Below are positions 55,331 to 63,308 of a stretch of DNA of 63,308 nucleotides, piece after piece. Numbering within the stretch: position 1 is the stretch's first letter; each line of letters opens with the position of its first letter. The notes under the pieces were generated by a model. The model did not search any database, was not told the origin of the DNA, and saw nothing but the letters and a program-made list of their open reading frames with translations. The position numbers and the translations under genes were made by a program. The DNA is from Pascua guehoae (Eukaryota; Basidiomycota; Tremellomycetes; Trichosporonales; Trichosporonaceae), in assembly GCA_001600415.1 (NCBI GenBank), contig BCJX01000003.1, positions 627,820 through 691,127 on the forward strand, read 5' to 3'.

Positions 55331-56753
55331 ATGGCGGACATGCTCCTCCCGCGCGAAGACGGGCACATCCGCCTACGCGGCGGGGGGTTCTGGGGCTCGG
55401 CGTGGATGTTCATCACCGGCGGCGGGTTTAATTGGCGACATGGTGCGTGCAGAGCGGCGGCATCACGAAGCCACCATTATTCGACTTTCTTTTCTCCGAA
55501 GAAATCAATCTTCACACACCGACGGCCATGCCCATTCTCTCGTCCTTGTCCAACGACTCTTCCCAGATCGCAAGCTGACGGACAGAGCTCGTCGCGACCG
55601 TGGGCGAGTACCTCGGCACGACCATATTTCTCATGCTGGCGTTGGGGGGTACAAAGTGGGTCCACCTCGAGGCAGCCTCGGTGGTGGTGGTGGTGGTGGT
55701 GGTGGTGGCGGTGGTGTTGCTGGCGCTGCTGCTTCTACTGCTGATTTCGCTTCCCCTACCGGTGCTGCTGTGGTAGAGACAAGCGGGACTTGGACTGGGA
55801 CTGACGTGTGCAGTGTGGCGCTCCAGGAGGCGACGTCTGTCACTGGCAAAGTCGAGGGCGGGTCGCAGACGTTTAACACGTCCAATTTGTGCGTATGTGC
55901 GTTTTTTTGTTCTGTGTGTGTGTCTGTACGATCGTGTGTGAGCGAGCGAGCGCAAGTGATGTCATTCCAACGCCGCCGTAGCCGCAACCCGCACCCCGCA
56001 GCCTGACACGGCCGTGTTAACACGTTCCCAACCGACGTTTCAACCTAACACGCACGACCTGTGCCTCTCCACCCAAACGTGCAAACGTGCCTTGATGGTG
56101 TTCACAAACTGACTTGCAGGTTGATGATTTCTCTCGCGTTTGGGGCATCGCTCGCGGCGACGGTGTGGATGTTCTTCCGCATCTCGGGGGGGCTCTTCAA
56201 CCCAGCCGTAACGTGGGCATTCATGCTGATCGGGGCCGTGTCTCCACTACGGGGTGTATTCTTATTCATCGTGCAGCTCATGGGCGGGTTAACGGGCGCC
56301 GCGCTCGCCGACGTCCTGACCCCGGGCAAGCTGCATGCCGAAGTACTCCTCTTGCCCGGGGTCAACAAGGCGCGCGGCTTCTTCATCGAATTCTTCATGA
56401 CGGCCGTGCTCGTCTTTGCCATCATCATGCTCGCCGTCGAGAAGAATGCAGCCACGCCCGTCGCCGCCATCGGCATCGGGCTCACCATGTTTGCGTGCGA
56501 AATGTTCTCGGTCTACTGGACAGGCGGCGCGCTCAACCCGGCCCGCCAGCTGGGGCCCGCGACGGTAAACCACTATTTTCCAGGATACACGTGGATCTAC
56601 TGGATCGGACCCCTCACGGGCGCCATGCTCTCGGTCGCAGTCTACTGGCTCCTCCGCCTCCTCCACTACAAGGACGTCATGGGCCCAGAGCACCACGAGG
56701 ACATGGAGGCCGCCTTCCAGCGCATGGAACGGCTCCTCAGCGAGCAGGAATAG
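55331..56753 (+). CDS. Aquaporin / aquaglyceroporin (MIP family)
   Basis: A six-helix membrane channel for water and possibly glycerol. Exons 55331-55442, 55586-55655, 55814-55888 and 56120-56753 give 296 aa. Helix 1 is split by the first intron and resumes ELVATVGEYLGTTIFLMLAL with GGTNVA, a family hallmark that appears only when the second intron is removed. The first pore loop is SGGLFNPAVT and the second GGALNPARQLGP, both with intact NPA. The residue after the second NPA is Arg, the selectivity-filter arginine. Helices 2-6 are clear (SLAFGASLAATVWMFF; GFFIEFFMTAVLVFAIIMLA; GIGLTMFACEMFSVYW; GPLTGAMLSVAVYWLL). The C-tail is acidic. Water versus glycerol preference cannot be decided by reading. 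The second intron contains a GTG triplet tract. Confidence 0.94.
55681..55716. repeat. GTG trinucleotide tract inside an aquaporin intron
   Basis: About ten near-consecutive GTG triplets in intron 55656-55813. Read through, they would code a run of Val or Gly, but the NPA-containing family alignment requires the intron to be removed. Confidence 0.85.
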
Positions 56754-59700
56754 AGGCGTGTCTGTAACTGTATCGTATCTGTAGACCGGACGGGGATATA
56801 CACGTTGGGCTAGCGTCATCATTCATGCAAGCATCATGCCGACTGCGCGACTGTGTACGTGGCCGCGGGCTACGCGTCCAGGTCGACGCGTCAAGGGGAT
56901 CGACGCACGTCCGGGTGCGCTAAAACACATGTCATCATCGCGTCTGTCTCAGTCCATTGCTCTCAGTGCCGTGCCCCAGATGCCGCATATACTTGTGTCG
57001 AGTTGCCCCGTGTACCCCAGACGTGTTTAGCGCCCTGGGATGTGAACTCGGCGTGTTGAGATCGGCATACGTAGAGGACGTGTTGGTCCCCGTCGCGCGT
57101 GGGATAAAACAAACCGCCCACCGTGTATGTCAGTACTCCACCCCAACTGCCGAGGGTACTCGCAGCGGCCACCCATTGTGCCGCCCCGGCATCACACTGC
57201 CCTCGCCTAGTGTCCCGAGGGTCGCTGCGGTCACTGCGGCGCCGACCGGGGGGTGTGAATAATCTCCGAAAGGAGTCGGCATCGGTGGAGCCATGACTAA
57301 CAAGCGGCCAAGTAGACTCCAGGAACCGCCAACCGGCAGGCAGACCGGTTCCGTCAGTCTGCGCACCCCTTGCGATATCGGGGACGATGAATGTGCCGCT
57401 GCACAAACACACCAAAACCTTGTGTCGTCGTGAGCGCCACCGGCACCCACCCAGTTTGGCCGAGTTTGCAACAAAAGTGTTGGAGAGAATGCCCAAGATG
57501 CGCCTGATGGCATCCATGTCAGGGACGATTGGCGCGTGTGCGTTGCAGATGTTCGGGTGTGCGTCGCAGGTTGGACCTACCGGGCGCTACTGGCCGCGCG
57601 GGAACACACCCCCTGGTGTTTACGCAACGGCGGCCTGTTTTAGGAAAACAACTAGGAAAAAACAACAAAGGAAAACAACAACAAACGAGGGTGCATACAG
57701 TGGCCAATTGTCCCTTGTGGGCCCCTGGGCGGAAAGAGGGGTGCCCACGCAATTCAACAACCACCTGCCCATTGTTCTTTCTTTTGTTGCGCATGGCGGT
57801 GGTTGCCGCATCGCATCGATAGCCACTTGTATGTCACCACCCTCCTCATCCAGTGGCCGCCGCCGGCTTGCCCGGCATGTGGCCGTTACACCGTCAGTCA
57901 CACACACGCCACTGGCGCTTGCAAAGTGGCCAAAGTGGGCGGAGGCTGAGCTTGTTGCCTGATCGGAGTACCGAGGCAAGGTAGCAAAGCAGCAAGGCCG
58001 TTTCCAAGTGCTCCAAAAAAAAATGTCAGTGTTTGGTAACGACGAGCGCTCCACTGGTATGCAGCACTTGCATGCCAATATTTTGCTGGGTACAGGCACG
58101 GGAGGGGGTAAATGCGTCGTGCTCGTCACGCATTACCCTGTCACGCGCCCATCAAAGTGCACAGCCTCAGCCTCGTATTCAATTCATAATAAACGTGCTA
58201 GGGGCGGAGCTGATTTGCTGCGTGTGCTGCGTCCGCATCTTTCTACTGTACTGTACAAGGTTGGGTGGGTTTCGGGCTATTCGGCCAGAGGGAGGACGCT
58301 CTCGGAGGCATTCGTGGAAGAAAAGAATCACCCTGGCGTGGGTCATTCTGCGTGAATTCCTCCCTCCCACGATCGCCACGAGGGCGCACGAGGGCGCACG
58401 GCACTAGCGTCCCAGCTGGACCCTGACCCTGCAAGTGATGCTCGTCCTGTTTTTCATTAACGTTGCGTCATAACCCACCACCCCCTCCCTTAGCATCGTG
58501 CGATCTGCACAGTGCACTAACCCAGTCGCCTCCGGCAAATATCCCGGCACAGTAGCAGCTGGAACCGTGAACACTGGAACTGGAGACTCGCCACACTTGG
58601 GCTGGTATCGTCCCTCGACTGGCATCCGTGCTCTTCCATACGCATGCGCCACTAGCAAGAATGCATCAATTTTTGTTCCACCCACGATGGCACTCGGCAC
58701 CTGACCGCAACATGCGGGCCGTCGGCACCATCAGCAACAGCAAACGAAAGATGAGACGAGGCGTACGCTTAAGCTTAAGCCCCAGCTGGGCGCTCGACCA
58801 ATCCTGCCTGCGCAGACAGCGCTTGGTAGACCCGCATGCCAGCATGCACCTGACCCCTTTGCCACTCTGAGGCGCTTTACTGAACTGAGCCGCAGGAGTC
58901 GTCGGCCACAGAGATCCTCACCATAGAGACCCTGCACGAGCCCAACCCTCCTCTGGGTTCCAAACCCTGCTCCTAACGTACACACCCCCAGCGCATTCGC
59001 CGGACCCTACCAGAGGCACTGGTGCTGTAAACCGGGTTGGCCGGCATGCAGGGAATGTGGACGGGAGTTCTTGGGATGCTGGGACATGTGCCAACGTCGA
59101 CATTTTGCCCCGGGAGCTATTTTCTTTCTTCCATCATGGCTCCAAACGAGGCGCCAGCGCTAGTGTGCTAGCTAGTACTAGCGCTGACACGCGCGCCACC
59201 CATCTACGTCAGCCGCCTCTGCTGTGCGGATGGCATGCGGCATGCGGACGCAGACGGCTCCGCGCCCGGTTGGCGGGCCGGGGGGGCGGCAGGCGGCACG
59301 CTGTGCGACAAGCGCGCAACAGGTACCCACATGCCAGATTGCAGGAATTTGTTCGGGTCACCCCACTCTGTCCGCTATGTGGTGCAGGACAGGGCACGGG
59401 TGGGCAGGGGCCGCCATGCAAGGTTGCAACAGGTCATGGATGCGATCGGTTTTAGCCGCCTGGCATGGTCTGCCACCCCCAGCGGCATGGGTTTGTGCAG
59501 GTCTGCAAGCGTCCACAGGCCACAGGGCGCCACAGGGCGCCACAGACGTTCAGGGAGCAAATGGTGATCAGGTGCAATGCAGGGTTGGGAGAGGTGTAGG
59601 TTGGTTTGGATTGGGTTGCGATATGCGTGCCGTTTGGACTCGGAGCCTATGACATGAGCCAGTCGAGAGAGACATTCATGCCTCCGACAGCCGCTCGTCC

Positions 59701-60683
59701 GCCACGCCCTCGTTTCGTTTCTCTTGGCTCATCACCTGTGTGACCCCCTTGCTGCCTGCCGCTCGCATGGTCACACACCAGAAAGACAGTTTAGCACGCC
59801 AAACTAGCAACCGACCGCTCCCCATCCACTGCAACTCGTGCACACCATCCTCTGGGACGAGGTCAACGTCGTTCGCGTTTGACATTCCACTCTTGTCTCT
59901 GTTTCTCACCCCCGTCATTCGCATCCCCCCGCCGTTCTCTTCTCAGCATATGTGTCCGCCGCCTTGAGGTGCCCCCTCGCGCTTCCTCGAATCGGCAGCC
60001 GTTTATCTCTTCTCAACCCCACATCCCCCCCCCCCCCCCCCCCCGCGATACCTCAGCAACACCATCTCTTCTCCTCTCCTCTCTCTTCTCCGGTTCATAA
60101 TTCGCTCGCCTCGCGTCTCGTCTCGCTCCCCTCTCGCATATTCGTCGCCGTCTCGCATTGATCCTGTGTTGCATCTAGCAATCTCGCACCGTGTTGCACC
60201 CGCGTTCGCCCCCGCTCGCACCTCGCTATCTCACTCAGCCGGTAACGCCTACAAAAACAGCTCGCACTCGACGTTACTCTGAACAACTCCCCCCATACAC
60301 ACCACTGCGAACGCCTCCTCAACTTTGTCGTGCTCGTCGTGTGCAAAAAGCACCAGCCGTCGCCCGCCATTGGCCGCTGCACATCATTACTGCTCGCACC
60401 AGTGCTCGCACCCGGTTGCACCCCTCGCACCCATCCCATCCCATTAACCAACTGGTCGATCCCTCTCCCTGTCGATCGCTGTGCACGGCCCCACGCAAAG
60501 GCATCACCACCTGCATCATCTGCCTGCACTTTTTTTTTTGCTATCCCTCCCTGCCCTCTGCGTCAAAACGCCACCAGCCACCACCACCATCATCATCATC
60601 ATCATCATCATCACCACCGCCCTGAGTCGGTTTCACCCAACGTGAGCCACAATCCCTTCCTCACCCCGGCCCATCTGCCCACC
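56754..60683. promoter_or_regulatory. 3.9-kb spacer ahead of an orphan gene
   Basis: No supportable gene. It holds a hairpin at 59155-59186 and a C20 run at 60025-60044. From 59900 a long CT-rich leader-like region includes a CAT/CAC triplet tract (60582-60617). A frame through the last 350 bases is in phase with the downstream gene, but a Kozak-like ACCATGG at 60684 is the better start. Confidence 0.5.
59155..59186. repeat. 10-bp inverted repeat (hairpin) in a spacer
   Basis: CAGCGCTAGT at 59155-59164 and ACTAGCGCTG at 59177-59186 are perfect arms around a 12-base spacer that itself contains GCTAGC. Confidence 0.85.
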
Positions 60684-62157
60684 ATGGTAAACCCCTTCGA
60701 CCCCACCCCGGCGCACCACCTCGACCACGGCGAGAACGAGTGCATGCGCGACTGCCAGCCCGCACACCACTGGAGCCAGGATGAATTCCAGTATGACGAC
60801 TACCCCGCGTTCCCAACCTACCCCGCGTACGACTACGAGTGTCGGGCAAACGACGTCGTCGCGTACCCAGACTACGACTACCAGCTCCCCAGTTACCAGA
60901 GTTTGCATGGATACGGCTCCCAGGCTGCTGCCTATGGATATCCAGACTATGCAAGCTACCCGGACGCAGGCTCCCCCCGCCGCCTGAAACAAGTCGTCCA
61001 TGCGGGCCCATATGGCGAACTCTTCTTTGTTGATGAGCCCCCAGCGCCCGTCTATGTCCCACGCCGGCGCCCGGCACGGCCCATGCTGCAACAGTAAGTC
61101 GGCGTGTGTGAGATGGGCGGTAGTGATTCCGGCGTGTGTGAGACGGGCAGCAGCAGTGCTTGCGGCGTGGGTGTGTGCGTGTGCGTGCCAAGCTCTGGTT
61201 CCAGTTCAGTGGCGGGCAGCATGTGGCGCATACCCATATGGGTATATGGGCTCTGTGCATAGCATGCCGCGGTACCGGACATGGCAGCTTGCCACAATAT
61301 AGTGTGTGAGGCCGGGCGGGTGTGAGATCTATGCCGTGCCGTGTGGCGCCTTGGCAGTTTCCGTGCCTTCCCACCCTGTGGGCCCCATGACGACAGCTGA
61401 CATCAGACCCCCCATGCTCGAGTCTATCTGGGAGGAGCCACCACACAATGACTCGTACGAGTCGATCGACACGTACGACTCAGACGGCGGCGGCACCTTT
61501 AGCTCGGCACGCTCGTCGTCCGAGGGCGACCGCCTGCCATCGTCGCCTTGTTCGACTTCGGTGCGCGTCCTCGGCATCGGCCCCGGCGTCGCCTCGACAT
61601 TTGTTGTGGCCCGGGTCGCCTTTGGCGAGGGATCCGCACCTGACAACCTCGTCGACACCAAGACGGCCGAGGCCGTCGAGGCCCCCGAGGTCACCGAGGT
61701 GCACCTCGCCGAGCCAAAAATCGCCGCCATCACCGAGGTAGAGGCCCCAAAGACGCCAGTCGAAAAGTGCCGGGTGGCAAAAACGATCCGCCCGCGCCTC
61801 TCTCGCACGCGTCCAACCCTCAACATTGTGCCCCCAGTTCCCGGGCTCAAGTCGTCGCGGTCTAAGACCAAGTCCGACTCGCCCTCTGCCGCCTCACCCT
61901 CCATCCCCGCCGCACCTCCGGCGTCGCCAGCATCGCTCCCCCCAAGCTGTCCCAGCACGCCCGAGTCGCCAGGTCCCCAGACGCCCCGCACCACAGCCTC
62001 CCCCTCCCCGCCACCAAGCGCGCACAAGGCATACCCCCGCCCCCCGCGCCCACGGACGGGCAAGCCGGCTCTCGACCTCCGTGTCGGCGACGGATGGGCC
62101 GCCGACGTGTTTGGCGCCCTCGCCCGCGTCGCGCACAAGAACACTGCGTCTGCGTAG
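60684..62157 (+). CDS. Orphan Tyr/Pro-rich protein, function unknown
   Basis: Exon 1 (60684-61093) and exon 2 (61407-62157) are joined across a 313-nt intron in phase, giving 386 aa. The start MVNPFDPTPAHHLDH has an ACCATGG context. The N-terminal third is rich in Tyr, Asp, Pro and Gln with repeated PDYDY/YPDY units, prion-like in composition. A compact segment that looks conserved follows: VVHAGPYGELFFVDEPPAPV then YVPRRRPARPMLQQ, continuing over the splice to PPMLESIWEEPP and DSYESIDTYDS. The rest is Ser/Pro/Ala-rich with basic patches and ends in a short folded-looking DLRVGDGWAADVFGALARVA. I recognise no family. It could be a regulatory or cortical protein, but nothing visible decides this. 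Confidence 0.7.
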
Positions 62158-63132
62158 ACGGCCTCGTGTCCTACGTTGTGGCCAGTGCCTGTCGCGTGTC
62201 GCGTGTTGCAGGCTGAACAGGCTTGCCCACGCATCCGTGTGAGCCTTGAGCCACGCCAAGCTAGCACCGGATCGTGGATTCCAATCGCCGCGTGCCAACC
62301 CCTCCAGACCCCGCATTCCAGCTACTCCACCCAGCAGCGAGCCATTCCAACCTACCGTACATGCGCAGCCAGCTCGTTCCACCCCTCGAGGCTCCACCAG
62401 CATTGCTCCGCCCAGCATCACATGATGGACTCGCACCACCAACCCACTACATTACAACTGCCCATCAAAGGGCTCATTTGCATGCCGGTACTCGGCCCCA
62501 CCCGAGCACCCGGTCCACGGCGCACCAGCCGTTGTACTCTCATGTAGCAAAACCTATACATACACGTTTCGGCGCCCCAGTGGGGCCATAACGCCATAAT
62601 GCCACTTTTAATGCCATGTCACGGTCGTGAAGCAAAGACGTGGGAATGCCAGTCGAGGGGGATACAGTTGAGGCACGTCAGAGTGCGGAGCCGAGGGATT
62701 GCGAGGCAGTCTAGGGTTTACTCTGGAGGTTACCATGGTTTCCAGGCAGCAGCAAAGCAGCAACCTGGCGAGCACGAGTGGCGACGCTGCTGTGATGACG
62801 ATGATGACGCTGATGACGAGTGCTGGGAGTAGATGAGAGTGAGACTGAGACTGAGACAGTGGCGCCTTAATCGATAACAAGGTTTAAACCAGGCAACAAA
62901 GTCAATTAATTGCCTCCGGCCAGGGCCAGGGACGTCACGTGACGGACGCGTGTTTAAGTGGGGGACACATGCGATGCGACTCTGTTGGTCACTTGCTGCA
63001 CAAACAAATGCCCAAAGCGCGAGCACAACCGCAACGACAACCTGCAACTGTTTACAACCCCCAACCCCAACAACAGAAGACACGACACCCCCCCCCCCCC
63101 CCCCCCCCAGCCTACACCGCCACCCACCCACA
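62158..63132. promoter_or_regulatory. Spacer and 5' region of DAM1
   Basis: No gene seen. A C21 run at 63088-63108 ends 24 bases before the DAM1 ATG, in a CA-rich leader. Confidence 0.5.
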
Positions 63133-63308
63133 ATGCCGCCCCACCCCCTCCGGCGCGTATCGACGGGCTCGCTCTCGTCGCTCGCGCGCAGCCAGACGGG
63201 AACATCGTCGTCGTCGGGCCTCGACTTTCTCGGGCCGGCCATGAGCGAGCTCGCCGACGAGGCCGCGACGCTCGCGACCAACATGCAGCGCATGGGGGTG
63301 CTGCATGA
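63133..63308 (+). CDS. DAM1: DASH/DAM1 complex subunit Dam1, N-terminal fragment
   Basis: The ATG at 63133 opens a frame that runs off the window after 58 codons. The start (MPPHPLRRVSTGSLSSLARS) is basic and Ser-rich. It is followed by GLDFLGPAMSELADEAATLA and TNMQRMGVLH, which matches the start of the Dam1 helical domain (F-x-ELAD...L-x-NM...LH). Dam1 is the microtubule-binding subunit of the outer-kinetochore DASH ring and a target of Aurora B; a basic RRVSTGS site near the N-terminus would suit that kinase, by inference. The rest of the gene lies outside the window. Confidence 0.72.
   Translation, partial: MPPHPLRRVSTGSLSSLARSQTGTSSSSGLDFLGPAMSELADEAATLATNMQRMGVLH

Noticed and set aside
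1..63308. Intact transposon, LTR pair or CRISPR array
   Set aside because: No reverse-transcriptase, integrase or transposase motifs, no long terminal repeats and no spaced direct repeats were recognised. A dot plot was not possible.

Overview
The window looks like a nuclear contig from a basidiomycete yeast, most likely Trichosporonales or a close Tremellomycete. The reasons are: GC-rich coding sequence; genes broken by many short introns (mostly 35-60 nt, GTRNGT...YAG, with CTAAC/CTGAC branch points); recognisable fungal proteins (DASH Dam1, Yor1-type ABC transporter, Pho85-type cyclin, Naa20, Tan1, Dot1); and a nuclear tRNA with an intron after the anticodon. I found no bacterial operons, no CRISPR array and no intact mobile element. 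Gene models were built by hand from reading frame, splice sites and recalled family features; no search was run.

Layout. 1-996: 3' part of an unknown gene (+). 1464-3060: mitochondrial ornithine/amino-acid carrier (-) with a one-base frame break. 3368-4989: TAN1 tRNA acetylation factor (+). 5405-7620: DOT1 H3K79 methyltransferase (+). 8027-8577: BolA2/Fra2 iron-signalling protein (-), divergent from mitochondrial ribosomal protein uS9m at 8919-10017 (+). 10018-13523: mostly non-coding, with a tRNA-Trp(CCA) and a tRNA-like remnant. 13524-14812: Pho85-type cyclin (-). 14813-20889: about 6 kb without a supportable gene. 20890-23112 (-) and 24481-25832 (+): two divergent orphan genes, the first possibly PIN-like. 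26238-31414: YOR1-type ABC transporter (-) with a 20-nt microexon. 33580-35674: NatB catalytic subunit Naa20 (+) with two very long introns. 36407-38285: 3-ketoacyl/acetoacetyl-CoA thiolase (+) ending in a PTS1, with minisatellites in its introns and one unresolved frame change. 40961-42780: single-pass membrane protein (+). 43110-45270: orphan gene (+). 46016-47212: intronless beta-lactamase-fold serine hydrolase (-). 50600-53317: phosphoketolase (+). 55331-56753: aquaporin (+). 60684-62157: orphan Tyr/Pro-rich protein (+). 63133-end: N-terminus of DAM1 (+).

Functionally the window mixes housekeeping genes (chromatin, tRNA modification, mitochondrial translation, N-terminal acetylation, kinetochore) with metabolic genes that are patchier across fungi. 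The latter are phosphoketolase, which makes acetyl-phosphate, a peroxisome-targeted thiolase working on acetyl/acyl-CoA, the serine hydrolase, and aquaporin and Yor1 at the membrane. The metabolic genes lie in the gene-poor right half, separated by 2-4 kb spacers. They share no operon-like organisation, and any common regulation is inference only. The most unusual features are structural: a 20-nt microexon followed by an intron holding a 29-nt perfect hairpin, minisatellite-filled introns, two apparent frame breaks in otherwise well-conserved genes, a probable GC-AG intron that is also readable in frame, and repeated long C tracts on the coding strand ahead of start codons.
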